In this document: positions 24,947-33,944 of the stretch, piece by piece
Numbering within the stretch: position 1 is the first letter of the stretch
Layout: each line of letters begins with the position of its first letter
From: an uncultured Acetatifactor sp.
GTDB taxonomy: Bacteria; Bacillota; Clostridia; Lachnospirales; Lachnospiraceae
Direction: 5' to 3'
Assembly: GCA_934436245.1 (NCBI GenBank)
Contig: CAKSAM010000001.1
Location: 62,001 to 126,000, forward strand
Length of the DNA: 64,000 nucleotides
Notes under the pieces: generated by a model
What the model was told of the DNA's origin: nothing
Database searches by the model: none
Seen by the model: only the letters and a program-made list of their open reading frames with translations
Position numbers and translations under genes: made by a program

Positions 24947-25495
24947 TTATTGTTCCATCTGTCTGCCCAGAAAGCCAGCTGCGGACTGCGCCAGCTTCTG
25001 TTCCACTTCTCCCATTTTGCTCTTCCCGTCGTTTTCCAACAGGATCACACTTCCGATGATGTCCCCTTCACAGATGATCGGTGTGATCAGCTGCCATGCA
25101 TAGTCCACGGCAATATCTTCCGCAATGTTGACGTAGTTGCGGTCTCCTTTTGCGGCGATCACAGTCTCTCTGTTATTGATCCTCTCCTCCAGTTGGCGGC
25201 TTACTGCCTTATTGAGCAGCTGCTTACAGCCTCCCGAGACTGCAATGAACTGATCTCTGTCTGCGATCAGTGTGGCATGCCCCGACACCTGCGCCAGACT
25301 CTCCGCATATTGTTTCGCAAAAGTCGTCATTTCCCCGATGGGGGAATATTTTTTCAGGATCACCTGTCCCTCCCTGTCTGTGAAGATCTCTAATGGGTCG
25401 CTCTCCCTGATGTGTAACGTGCGTCGGATCTCCTTCGGGATCACGATGCGTCCCAGGTCATCTATTCTTCTTACAATTCCGGTTGCTTTCATCAT
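24947..25495 (-). CDS. spoVT: Stage V sporulation protein T
   Basis: A 182-aa transcription regulator of forespore genes in spore formers. The N-terminal swapped-hairpin AbrB domain is 'ATGIVRRIDDLGRIVIPKEI' followed by 'RRTLHIRESDPLEIF'; a GAF-like C-terminal domain follows. The start at 25495 has GGAGGAAAAA directly upstream; the in-frame ATG at 25507 overlaps that ribosome site and is unlikely. Normal length for SpoVT (about 178-185 aa). Its presence indicates an endospore-forming lineage. Confidence 0.95.
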   Translation of the reverse strand: MMKATGIVRRIDDLGRIVIPKEIRRTLHIRESDPLEIFTDREGQVILKKYSPIGEMTTFAKQYAESLAQVSGHATLIADRDQFIAVSGGCKQLLNKAVSRQLEERINNRETVIAAKGDRNYVNIAEDIAVDYAWQLITPIICEGDIIGSVILLENDGKSKMGEVEQKLAQSAAGFLGRQMEQ

Positions 25496-25767
25496 TTTTT
25501 CCTCCATGACATATTGCTAAGACAAATCATCATCTTGCATTACTGATTATTAACGTTGCAGTTAGTATGCGAACTGCAGGAAAAAATATACTTTAAATTG
25601 CCAGATACACCGTCATTCAACAGCGCCATTGCTGTCATCCATTCAATTTTTACTCTTGCATTATCGAATTTTTCCATGCCAATCAGACTGTTTCGTACTG
25701 CATTTTCCTTATTTCTATGTTACACTTATTCTGTTTACGACAAATTTTTATGGGAGTGTTTATAACT

Positions 25768-27141
25768 ATGAATCACAAAAATAATAACAGAAGCTCGTTT
25801 TCCGGCAAGATCGGTTTCGTCCTGTCGGCCGCCGGAGCATCCGTAGGTTTAGGTAATATCTGGCGTTTTCCATATCTGGCAGCCAAATACGGCGGCGGTA
25901 TCTTCCTGCTGATCTATATTATCCTGGCGCTGACCTTCGGTTATACCATGATCGTGGCAGAGACATCACTGGGACGCATGACCGGTAAAAGTCCCGTAGG
26001 TGCCTTTCACACCTTTGGAAAATCCAAATGGCTGTCCTTCGGCGGATGGATCAACGCTATTATTCCGATCCTGATCGTTCCTTATTATTCCGTCATCGGC
26101 GGATGGGTGATCAAGTATCTGGTGGAATATGCCAAGGGTCACGGACATGATCTGGCAGCGGACGGTTATTTTTCCACGTTTATTTCCAATGGTGTCTCTA
26201 CAGAGCTGTGCTTTATCGTATTCACTCTGTGTACTCTGGGAATCATCTACGCCGGTGTCCGCAACGGTATCGAGCGCGTATCTCGCATTATGATGCCGAT
26301 CCTGGTAGTACTGTCCGTGGTCATCACAGTCTATTCCGTTACCAGACCGGGCGCACTGAGCGGTGTGAAGTATTTCCTGATCCCGAATCCTGCGAATTTT
26401 TCCTGGATGACAGTCGTAACTGCCATGGGTCAGATGTTCTACTCTCTGTCCATTGCCATGGGTATTCTCATCACCTTCGGCTCTTATATGAAAAAAGATG
26501 TTTCCATTGAAGGCTCCACCAAAAATGTAGAGATCTTCGATACCGCCATTGCCATCATGGCAGGTCTGATGATCATTCCCGCCGTGTTCGCATTTTCCGG
26601 CGGAGATCCCGATACCTTACAGGCTGGTCCTTCCCTGATGTTCATCACACTTCCCAAGGTCTTCGACAGCATGGGCATGGGCACCTTCGTAGGTATTATG
26701 TTCTTCGTACTGGTACTGTTCGCAGCCATGACCAGCTCCATTGCCCTTACCGAAAGTGCTGTGTCTACTTTCGAGGACGAGCTTGGCTGGGGTCGTAAAA
26801 AATCTACCGTGATCATGGGTGTGATCATGCTGGCACTGGGAACGTTATCCTCACTGGGTTACGGACCGCTTGGTGCTGTGAAGATCATCGGCATGCAGTT
26901 CCTTGATTTCTTCGATTTCCTGACCAACTCCGTGATGATGCCTATCGCTGCCATCACCATCTGTCTGTTGGTGTCCCGTGTCATCGGAGTAAAGGCTGTT
27001 GAAGAAGAAGTCATGCACGGAGAAGCCGCTTTCCGCCGCAAGAAGATATTTAACTTCATGATCAAGTATCTCTGCCCGGTATTCGCTGCCATTATTCTGA
27101 TAAGTTCCGTGGCAAATGCATTTGGACTTATTTCCATGTAA
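25768..27141 (+). CDS. Sodium-dependent amino-acid transporter, NSS/SNF family
   Basis: A 457-aa protein, about 11-12 transmembrane helices, from ATG 25768 after GGGAGTG. The TM1 signature 'AAGASVGLGNIWRFPYLAAK' is the LeuT-type Na+ and substrate binding region. TM6 region 'VTAMGQMFYSLSIAMGILIT' and TM8 'AAMTSSIALTES' fit the family; 11-helix bacterial members such as MhsT are close relatives. It probably imports a neutral or aromatic amino acid by Na+ symport. Substrate cannot be told from sequence. Monocistronic with a strong terminator. Confidence 0.93.
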   Translation: MNHKNNNRSSFSGKIGFVLSAAGASVGLGNIWRFPYLAAKYGGGIFLLIYIILALTFGYTMIVAETSLGRMTGKSPVGAFHTFGKSKWLSFGGWINAIIPILIVPYYSVIGGWVIKYLVEYAKGHGHDLAADGYFSTFISNGVSTELCFIVFTLCTLGIIYAGVRNGIERVSRIMMPILVVLSVVITVYSVTRPGALSGVKYFLIPNPANFSWMTVVTAMGQMFYSLSIAMGILITFGSYMKKDVSIEGSTKNVEIFDTAIAIMAGLMIIPAVFAFSGGDPDTLQAGPSLMFITLPKVFDSMGMGTFVGIMFFVLVLFAAMTSSIALTESAVSTFEDELGWGRKKSTVIMGVIMLALGTLSSLGYGPLGAVKIIGMQFLDFFDFLTNSVMMPIAAITICLLVSRVIGVKAVEEEVMHGEAAFRRKKIFNFMIKYLCPVFAAIILISSVANAFGLISM

Positions 27142-27163
27142 AATGCCAGGGTCATAAACAAAC

Positions 27164-27200
27164 CCCCACGCTGTGCTCGCACAAGCGTGGGGTTCTTGTT
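27164..27200 (+). terminator. Terminator of the NSS transporter gene
   Basis: CCCCACGC (27164-27171) pairs with GCGTGGGG (27185-27192), with an inner GTGC/GCAC pair, followed by TTCTTGTTT. Confidence 0.85.
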
Positions 27201-27243
27201 TCATGACCCGCCCAGATATTCGCATAAAAGGGAAGTGTCAGCT

Positions 27244-28926
27244 TCATGATATACTAATCACTCGTCCTGTCTCCGCATTTACTCTATGCGAAATCGAGAT
27301 TACCGTTCTTCCTTCCGAGGCACGTTTCAGTGCCTGCAGCACCTCTTCCTCGGTCTGGGCATCCAGGTTCGCCGTAATCTCATCCAGCAGAAGGAGCTTC
27401 GGCTTCGCCACCGCAGCTCGGGCAATGGATAACAGCTGCCACTGTCCCTGAGAGAAGATCTCCGAAGTACAGAGCGTGTCATAGCCTTTTTCCAGCTGCT
27501 CTATCGTTGCATCCAGTCCCGCAATCCTTGCGGCCGCCCGTACCTCTTCCATAGTAATAGAATCGTCATACAGCGTAATCTGATCCTTCACGGTACCGGG
27601 TACTATGTGAAAAGTCTGCTCCACATAGCCGTACAGGCTACGCTTCTCATTTTCCGGAATTTCGAAGGCATCTCTGCCCTGAATCAGCACTTTACCCTCT
27701 CCCGGCTGATAAAGTCCCAACAGCAGTTTGAAAATGGTGCTCTTGCCTGCGCCGGTTCTTCCGGACAACGTCACCTGTTCTCCGGGATACACTGCAAAGT
27801 TCAGATTATGGAGAATTTCACGACTGTCGTCCTCATAAGCAAAAGTCACGTTTTGCAGCTCCACAAACGGCTTCTCCTCCGCTGTGGCCACCGGAGTCTC
27901 CAAATTCCGTACGCTCTCCGGCAGTTCCTCCAGCGCATAGAATTCATTGATCCTGTGTACGCCCGCAATGGCGGACTGAATCGTCTGAATCTCCATTCCC
28001 AGGCTCTCCACCGGAGTGAAGATCTGAGAGATATAATTGATCACCGCTACCGCCGTACCGGCAGACATGCCGAACAGTGTCAGTACCTTTGCATTACCGG
28101 AGGCAGAGAGCAGCATGACTACCGCCACCACAGCGGCGTTCAGGATCAGGATCACCGGAGAGTAGATGGCGTCATAGAAATTAGTACGTTCTATCGCACG
28201 GTAGCTCTCCGCAATATATTCATCATACCGCTGCTCCATGTAGCTTTCTTTTCCCAGCGTATGTATAGTGCGGATATTGTGCAACGTCTCCGGCACATGT
28301 CCTGAGGCTCTGCCCACGGCACGACGGTTCTCGATCTGGGCTTTCAACATGTTTTTCTGCACCGTCCGGGTAAACCAATACAGAAATGGTAGCAGAATCA
28401 AAAGTACGATCGCCAGTCCTCTGTTTTTTAACCAGATCACCACCAGAATACTTAAAATCTTACAAGCATCCGCAAACATGCTGATGATTCCGGAGGTAAA
28501 CAGGTTCTCCACCGTATCCACATCTCCTACGAAACGGGACACGATAGTACCTGGCTCCTGCTTCGTCAATTCCCCTGCGGTCAGGTTCGTGTATTTGTCC
28601 ATCATGCTGCTGCGCAATGCATGGGTGATTTTCTGACCAAATATCGTTAACAGTCCCTCTCTGATACTCTCTGTCAGCCCGGTGAGCACCGTAAAAGCAA
28701 AATATAGTATCACCAATACCACCGGAACTACGTTTCCTGCGGTGATCGTATCCACGATACTTCCCAGGATCCATGGCGGCAGAAGTGCGGTTACGATGGC
28801 ACTTGTCACGGCCAACAGAATTCCCAGTGATAGTCCTGCATAGCCTGTCACAGTCTGCCGGATCACGCTGCGGACATTTTTTACATTCTGTCTCTTATTT
28901 TTCTGCATCTGTTTATTTTTCTGCAT
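27244..28926 (-). CDS. ABC exporter half-transporter, catalytic-Glu subunit
   Basis: A 560-aa permease-ATPase fusion. The start at 28926 overlaps the partner gene by 14 bases and has AGGAGGG upstream. Six transmembrane helices occupy the first 320 residues. The nucleotide domain has Walker A 'SGRTGAGKSTIFK', a degenerate signature 'FSQGQWQLLSIARA', and Walker B 'LLLLDEITANLD' with the catalytic Glu. With its partner it forms a heterodimeric type IV exporter. Substrate unknown; drugs, lipids and peptides are all possible for this class. Confidence 0.92.
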   Translation of the reverse strand: MQKNKQMQKNKRQNVKNVRSVIRQTVTGYAGLSLGILLAVTSAIVTALLPPWILGSIVDTITAGNVVPVVLVILYFAFTVLTGLTESIREGLLTIFGQKITHALRSSMMDKYTNLTAGELTKQEPGTIVSRFVGDVDTVENLFTSGIISMFADACKILSILVVIWLKNRGLAIVLLILLPFLYWFTRTVQKNMLKAQIENRRAVGRASGHVPETLHNIRTIHTLGKESYMEQRYDEYIAESYRAIERTNFYDAIYSPVILILNAAVVAVVMLLSASGNAKVLTLFGMSAGTAVAVINYISQIFTPVESLGMEIQTIQSAIAGVHRINEFYALEELPESVRNLETPVATAEEKPFVELQNVTFAYEDDSREILHNLNFAVYPGEQVTLSGRTGAGKSTIFKLLLGLYQPGEGKVLIQGRDAFEIPENEKRSLYGYVEQTFHIVPGTVKDQITLYDDSITMEEVRAAARIAGLDATIEQLEKGYDTLCTSEIFSQGQWQLLSIARAAVAKPKLLLLDEITANLDAQTEEEVLQALKRASEGRTVISISHRVNAETGRVISIS

Positions 28927-30688
28927 GCTCCGGACCTCCCTCCTGCGTACTGTGTGCATCAGCGCCATCCGCCTGTGCTTCATACAGTCTCGCATACTCC
29001 GGGCACTTTTCAAGAATCTGTTCGTGGGTTCCTGCGGTCACTTTTCCATCCTCCATCCACAGCACCTGATCCATTTCAGGAAACAGATACAGTCGGTGGG
29101 ACAAAAGCAGCACAATACTGTCTGCTGCCAGCTTCCTCAGATTGGCGAAGACCTCTTTCTCCGTCTTACGATCCAGTGCGGAAAACGGATCATCCAGAAT
29201 CAGGACCGGGCGCTTATGACACAGGGTTCTCGCCAGTGCCAGCCGCTGTGCCTGACCGCCGGAGAGCCGGACACCACCGTTTCCTACAATGGTATCCATG
29301 CCATCCTCCATCTCTGCCACCTCACCGTCGAAACAGACTGCCTTCAGATACTTCTCCGGATCGTCATCATCGCCCAGCAGTATATTGTTACGGACACTGT
29401 CATTGAACAGCTCCGGATCGTGTCCCAGGTATCCTATCATGCCGGTGCGCTCCGCTTTGGTCATTTCGGCTAACTCTTTCCCATGAAAACGGATCCGACC
29501 CTCATAAGGATATTCACACAGGAATGTTTTCCCCATGGTGGACTTACCACATGCCACTGCTCCGGTGACACCGATGATCTGCCCCGGAGCGGCTGACAGA
29601 TTGAAGTCCTCATAGATCTTCTCTCCACCGGGATAAGTGAAGCTGACATGAGATACTTCCAGCATTCCCGGCTCCTGTGCCAAGCTGTCGTTCTCGTAAG
29701 TGTCTTCCTTCATCAGCGGCTTGATACGCTTCCAGGATACTTGGGCTTTATGTACCGCATTGAATAATTTTGCTGCATGGGAGGACTTCACGGACAGCTT
29801 GATAAAACAGGATAAAAACGTAGTAAAGGCTGCCACATCCCATGCTTTCCAGCCGGTTCCCAACACATTTTTACTGCCGAAATACAGAATAAACAGCACT
29901 CCCGTCATGGATATGATGCGGTACAGCGGTGGGAAGGCAGTACTCCAGATATTGGCCTTCACAGCGGATTTTTCATAAGCAGTAAGCTTCGCTTCATAGG
30001 CCTGTTTCCGCTCTTCCTCTCTGCCATAGACACGGTAAGTAACTGCATTGGCAGCCCTGTCCAGTGTTGCGGCGCTTAAATCTCCGGATTGTTCCTTATA
30101 AGCGGCTCCTGTACGCTGCACGTTACGCTTCATCTTCTCCGCCAGCACATAAGATACCGGTAAAAACAGCATGCCTAAAATTGCCAGCCGCCAGTCATAG
30201 AATAATAACATTCCCACATATGCCGCCAGTGCCACACCGGTATCGAAGATCTCTGTGGTAAATTTCCGCATCCCCTCCGCACAGTCGTCCACATCCAGGA
30301 TTGCCTTGGTCATGACATTTCCGGCACCCTCTTTCTCCAGCTCCTCACGACTCTTGTGCACGAGGCTGTCATAGAGAGTCTTCTTCATATCCCGATTCAC
30401 ATTATTGGCAAATCGTCTGACATAAAAACGTTTGATATAACGGGAGATCTGCACAATGATAATAGATATCACATATGCCGTCACCAGCACCAACATATCC
30501 CGGTATCCGGCGTTCCCACTCAGAATGTCCACCAGACATCCCGTCATCCGGCCCTCGAACCACGGTCCTGCCAGCAGTCCGAGATTATAGATCAGACCGG
30601 AGATTGTTACTGCCAGCAGCACCGGCCACTGGGTTTTGAAATAATACAGGATTTGATTCTTTTTCACTGCCTCAGATATCTGTTTCAT
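28913..30688 (-). CDS. ABC exporter half-transporter, degenerate-site subunit
   Basis: A 591-aa permease-ATPase fusion. Walker A is 'GAVACGKSTM', the signature is canonical 'VRLSGGQAQRLALARTL', and Walker B reads 'VLILDDPFSALD', with Asp in place of the catalytic Glu. This complements the partner gene and is the arrangement of TM287/288-like heterodimers. ATG 30688 follows GCAGGAGAGG. The frame is open back to 30805, but that upstream part is the terminator hairpin following metF and lacks a ribosome site, so the shorter start is preferred. First gene of the pair. Confidence 0.9.
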   Translation of the reverse strand: MKQISEAVKKNQILYYFKTQWPVLLAVTISGLIYNLGLLAGPWFEGRMTGCLVDILSGNAGYRDMLVLVTAYVISIIIVQISRYIKRFYVRRFANNVNRDMKKTLYDSLVHKSREELEKEGAGNVMTKAILDVDDCAEGMRKFTTEIFDTGVALAAYVGMLLFYDWRLAILGMLFLPVSYVLAEKMKRNVQRTGAAYKEQSGDLSAATLDRAANAVTYRVYGREEERKQAYEAKLTAYEKSAVKANIWSTAFPPLYRIISMTGVLFILYFGSKNVLGTGWKAWDVAAFTTFLSCFIKLSVKSSHAAKLFNAVHKAQVSWKRIKPLMKEDTYENDSLAQEPGMLEVSHVSFTYPGGEKIYEDFNLSAAPGQIIGVTGAVACGKSTMGKTFLCEYPYEGRIRFHGKELAEMTKAERTGMIGYLGHDPELFNDSVRNNILLGDDDDPEKYLKAVCFDGEVAEMEDGMDTIVGNGGVRLSGGQAQRLALARTLCHKRPVLILDDPFSALDRKTEKEVFANLRKLAADSIVLLLSHRLYLFPEMDQVLWMEDGKVTAGTHEQILEKCPEYARLYEAQADGADAHSTQEGGPEHAEK

Positions 30689-30757
30689 CCTCTCCTGCCC
30701 TTCTTCCACACGTTTTTCCGCATTGACAACTTCTGTCTCTTTCCTCAGCACATATAT

Positions 30758-30802
30758 AAAAAGATGTACTACTCTCTGATTTAGATAATAGTACATCTTT
30801 TT
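30758..30802 (-). terminator. Terminator downstream of metF
   Basis: AAAAAGATGTACTA (30758-30771) and TAGTACATCTTTTT (30789-30802) are perfect 14-base complements around a 17-base loop. On the minus strand it ends in a T-run. It separates metF from the ABC exporter pair. Confidence 0.8.
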
Positions 30803-30839
30803 CATCTGTCAATGTATTGGCTCACTTGCGTTCATTACC

Positions 30840-31709
30840 TCAGGCCTTCAGAATCTCCGACAGGTTCGTTTGGATCCCTGCAGCCACATCGGGCTTATTC
30901 ATGGAATAGACATGGATATGCTTTACGCCATTGGCCAGCAGATCTATGATCTGATCGGTGGCGTAGGCGATGCCTGCCTGTTTCATGGCTTCCGGGTTGT
31001 CTCCGAAGCGGTCTACAATATTCTTAAAGCGCTCCGGCACATTACAGCCGGACAGTTTTACGGCATTCTTCACCTGTACGCCACGGGTGATAGGCATAAT
31101 ACCCGGAACGATAGGCACGGTGATACCTGCCTCACGTATGCGGTACATGAAGTTAAAGAAAATGTTGTTGTCGAAAAACATCTGGGTCGTCAGATACTCG
31201 CATCCAGCATCCACCTTCTCCTTCAGTCCTTGAATATCCGCATCCTTATTGGCAGAATCGGGATGCACCTCCGGATAACAGGCACCGCCCACACAGAAAT
31301 CTCCGTTTTCCTTAATAAAGCGCACCAGATCCGATGCATGGGAAAAATCCGTGAATACCTCTCCGTCGAAATCCTTCGGGAGATCCCCTCTCAGAGCCAG
31401 AATATTCTCGATCCCTGCTGCCTGCATTTCTGTAAGAGCTGCGCCGATACTGCCCCTGTCAGCACAGACACAGGTCAGATGCGCCACGGTAGGCACATTG
31501 TGTTTCTTCTGAATCTCTCCTGCCAAAGCGATGGTATGTCCCTTGGTACTGCCACCGGCACCATAAGTCACACTCATATATGCAGGCTGCAATGCCGCGA
31601 TCCCCAGTGCTGCTGCCTCCACATTTCCGAAATCCGTACTCTTCTTCGGAGGGAATACCTCAAAAGAGATCGTTGCTGTATCTTTATTCAAAATATCTCT
31701 GATCTTCAT
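30840..31709 (-). CDS. metF: 5,10-methylenetetrahydrofolate reductase
   Basis: A 289-aa FAD-dependent enzyme reducing methylene-THF to methyl-THF for methionine synthesis or the Wood-Ljungdahl methyl branch. Family features: 'TISFEVFPPKK' with the catalytic Glu, 'YMSVTYGAGGSTKGHT', 'VAHLTCVCADRGSI', and 'LRGDLPKDFDG'. Length is normal for the MetF family. It starts 48 bases after the small alarmone synthetase stop codon and may be cotranscribed with it. No S-box or other methionine riboswitch is seen upstream. Confidence 0.95.
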   Translation of the reverse strand: MKIRDILNKDTATISFEVFPPKKSTDFGNVEAAALGIAALQPAYMSVTYGAGGSTKGHTIALAGEIQKKHNVPTVAHLTCVCADRGSIGAALTEMQAAGIENILALRGDLPKDFDGEVFTDFSHASDLVRFIKENGDFCVGGACYPEVHPDSANKDADIQGLKEKVDAGCEYLTTQMFFDNNIFFNFMYRIREAGITVPIVPGIMPITRGVQVKNAVKLSGCNVPERFKNIVDRFGDNPEAMKQAGIAYATDQIIDLLANGVKHIHVYSMNKPDVAAGIQTNLSEILKA

Positions 31710-31757
31710 ACAATTTTTCTCGCCTTTCCATCATCCACATACTTCCCGTCTGCGTAA

Positions 31758-32495
31758 TTACCCTTTGTTTTCCCGCAAAAAGATCGGCAGGAAATCCTGT
31801 TTTTCCTCTTCCTTAGTCTCACTCTCTGCGATGACATTCCGGATATTCTGCATCCGCTTATCCAGCGCCGCGCTTTGCTGGGCACAGTCATACAGCTCAT
31901 CTTTTAAAAACTTTGCCTGACTTTCCGGGATGTTTTTCTTATACTGCAGTTTGTGCTCCAGGCTCGCCCAGAAATCCATGGCTATGGTGCGGAACTGCAC
32001 CTCCACATAGACCAGCTTTTTCGTATTCTGTAAAAAAATCGGCACCTGCACGATCAGATGAAGGCTGCGATAACCGCTCTCCTTGGGATTCTTTATATAA
32101 TCCTTGCGCTCGATCAGGGTAATATCATCCTGTCGTAAAAAGCTCTCCGCCAATTCATAAATATCATCCGGAAACGAACAGATGACCCGGACACCGGCGA
32201 TGTCACGGATATTCTCCTCAATGCCCTCCAGCGTCATGGGAATATTTTTCCGGCGGATCTTCCTAAGGATGCTGTCGTAAGACTTCACCCTGGTCTTGAT
32301 ACCTTCGATGGGATTGCGGTCATATTCCAGGGAATACTCCTGATTCAATACCTTAAATTTCGTCTCTATCTCCATGATGGCACACTGATAATAAGACATC
32401 AGCTCGTCCATGGGGCGCTTATTTTTCTCGATCAGATCCAGAAACTGGTCTGAGAGTAAATGCTGTTTAAAAAATTTACCTCTGATGGTATCCAT
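31758..32495 (-). CDS. Small alarmone synthetase (GTP pyrophosphokinase, RelQ/YjbM-like)
   Basis: A 245-aa protein consisting of a RelA/SpoT synthetase domain without HD hydrolase, TGS or ACT domains. Motifs are 'GIKTRVKSYDSILRKI', 'IRDIAGVRVICSFPDDIYEL', 'GYRSLHLIVQVP' and 'VEVQFRTIAMDFWASLEHK'. It transfers pyrophosphate from ATP to GDP or GTP to make (p)ppGpp. It is slightly longer than B. subtilis YjbM (211 aa). A sigma-A-like promoter lies about 85 bases upstream, and a small hairpin AAGACC/GGTCTT is in its leader. Confidence 0.93.
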   Translation of the reverse strand: MDTIRGKFFKQHLLSDQFLDLIEKNKRPMDELMSYYQCAIMEIETKFKVLNQEYSLEYDRNPIEGIKTRVKSYDSILRKIRRKNIPMTLEGIEENIRDIAGVRVICSFPDDIYELAESFLRQDDITLIERKDYIKNPKESGYRSLHLIVQVPIFLQNTKKLVYVEVQFRTIAMDFWASLEHKLQYKKNIPESQAKFLKDELYDCAQQSAALDKRMQNIRNVIAESETKEEEKQDFLPIFLRENKG

Positions 32496-32581
32496 TTTTT
32501 CTATTCCTTCTATCTACAGTTCTTTTCAGTTTATTATGCATAAGACCCTATTCCTTTCTATAAGGTCTTCTCCCAAAATGT

Positions 32582-32610
32582 ATTATATCTTACAATAATT
32601 ACTGCCACAA
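32582..32610 (-). promoter_or_regulatory. Promoter of the alarmone synthetase gene
   Basis: On the minus strand TTGTGG (32610-32605), a 17-bp spacer and TATAAT (32587-32582). Confidence 0.6.
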
Positions 32611-32639
32611 CCATATTTTTCAGTCAAATATAACAAAAA

Positions 32640-32685
32640 ACAGCCCCCTGCTCATAAATGCAAAGGAACTGTCTGTTGCGTATAT
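32640..32685 (-). terminator. Possible terminator of manA
   Basis: Read leftward, AGTTCC can pair with GGGGCT using two G-U pairs, and is followed by GTTTTTTG. The stem is wobble-rich, so this is tentative. Confidence 0.4.
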
Positions 32686-32700
32686 TGATTAAATGATAGC

Positions 32701-33636
32701 TTAGATCGTAGATGCGATGATCTGCATCCTGCCCTGTAGCTCTACCTTGCCATAGCCATCGGGGAGGATCAGGTGATCGCCTTTTTTTAAATGGGTACCA
32801 TTCAGGGTGCCTTCGCCCTCTACCACGCTCATAAGGACGAAAGGCTTATCCTGCCAGGTCTCCACACGGTGTTCCACATCAATGCGGTATACGGTGTAGT
32901 AAGGACACTGGATCAGCTGCTGGATTGTATCTTCTTTTTTCTCGGTGTGGACTACACTGTTCTCTGCGGATTTTGCCGGAACGGTGATCACATCGATACT
33001 CTGGGCAATGTGCAGCTGTCTGGGCTTGCCGTTGCTCAGTCTGTCATAATCGTACACACGATAGGTAATATCGCTGCTCTGCTGAGTCTCTAAGAGCAGT
33101 GTACCTCCCTTGATGGCATGCACGGTACCGGGATCGATCTGGATGAAATCGCCGGGCTTAATGGGAACCTCACGGATAAACTCTTTCCATCTGCCCTCAT
33201 GGATCATTTTCTCCAGCTCTTCCTTCGTCTGTGCATTGTGTCCGGCTACCAGCGTAGCGTTCTCCTTGCAATCCAAGATGAACCAGCACTCGGTTTTGCC
33301 CAGGAATCCGTTCTCATGTACCTTCGCATACGCATCATCCGGATGCACCTGGATACTGAGATCGTCCTTCGCATCGATGATCTTGATGAGCAACGGAAAA
33401 CGATCCATTCCCGTGTCTCCGAACAGCTCGGGATGCTTCTCCCACAGCTCGGACAGCTTCATTCCCTTATATGCGCCGCTTGCCACAGTGCCATCTCCGT
33501 TAGGATGAGCGCTGATACCCCAGCACTCCCCGATGTCATCACCCTCAATGGGATAACCGAATTCTCTGTTTAACCGGGTACCGCCCCAGATGTTGTGGGT
33601 GCATACCGGATTTAAAAATATAATATCTTTATTCAT
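32701..33636 (-). CDS. manA: Mannose-6-phosphate isomerase, class I-like cupin type
   Basis: A 311-aa zinc metalloenzyme interconverting mannose 6-phosphate and fructose 6-phosphate. Zinc and substrate motifs: 'LSIQVHPDDAYA' and 'QIDPGTVHAIKGGTLLLETQ'. The N-terminus 'NPVCTHNIWGGTRL' and length fit the short Firmicute ManA type. The start follows AGGAAC. It lies downstream of the 2-epimerase and LacI genes on the same strand, consistent with catabolism of mannosides. Confidence 0.95.
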   Translation of the reverse strand: MNKDIIFLNPVCTHNIWGGTRLNREFGYPIEGDDIGECWGISAHPNGDGTVASGAYKGMKLSELWEKHPELFGDTGMDRFPLLIKIIDAKDDLSIQVHPDDAYAKVHENGFLGKTECWFILDCKENATLVAGHNAQTKEELEKMIHEGRWKEFIREVPIKPGDFIQIDPGTVHAIKGGTLLLETQQSSDITYRVYDYDRLSNGKPRQLHIAQSIDVITVPAKSAENSVVHTEKKEDTIQQLIQCPYYTVYRIDVEHRVETWQDKPFVLMSVVEGEGTLNGTHLKKGDHLILPDGYGKVELQGRMQIIASTI

Positions 33637-33713
33637 GTTTTCTGTTCCTGCTTTCTTTGAATCTGTCCCTGATGCATTTTATATATACTAATTAACTCAA
33701 CGTTTCGGTGCTG

Positions 33714-33860
33714 TCAACATTTTTCCTGTTTTAAAAATTCTTCATTTCTGCGAATGAGCTCACATCTCTGTGCCACACACTCCACGCTTCTTCCGGGATC
33801 GGAAGGGGTGTTGAATACATAATCCACAAGCTTATCTATAGTAGTAGTCGCCACATGCAT
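33714..33860 (-). CDS. Possible 48-aa protein or gene remnant
   Basis: ATG 33860 to TGA 33714 encodes a charged, probably helical peptide beginning '[20 protein letters not shown]' and ending '[12 protein letters not shown]'. Codon use looks coding. The ribosome site is poor (AGAGAGG is about 15 bases away), and the preceding 80 bases are open in another frame with AGGAGG at their start. It may be a real small gene, or the frameshifted end of a lost gene, between the epimerase and manA. No family recognised. Confidence 0.35.
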   Translation of the reverse strand: MHVATTTIDKLVDYVFNTPSDPGRSVECVAQRCELIRRNEEFLKQEKC

Positions 33861-33944
33861 ACGAGTATCGCTGATATCCTCTCTTAAAATACGGCTTATT
33901 CAGGGAGTCGACGCAGGACCTCCTGGATGTCCCCCGTTACAGTT

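Noticed and set aside
30689..30805. N-terminal extension of the ABC exporter to ATG 30805
   Set aside because: The extra 39 codons coincide with the metF terminator hairpin and lack a Shine-Dalgarno site; ATG 30688 has one.
33661..33720. Promoter and LacI-type operator for manA around AAACGTT
   Set aside because: AACGTT is palindromic but the flanks are not symmetrical, and the -35/-10 spacing is poor.
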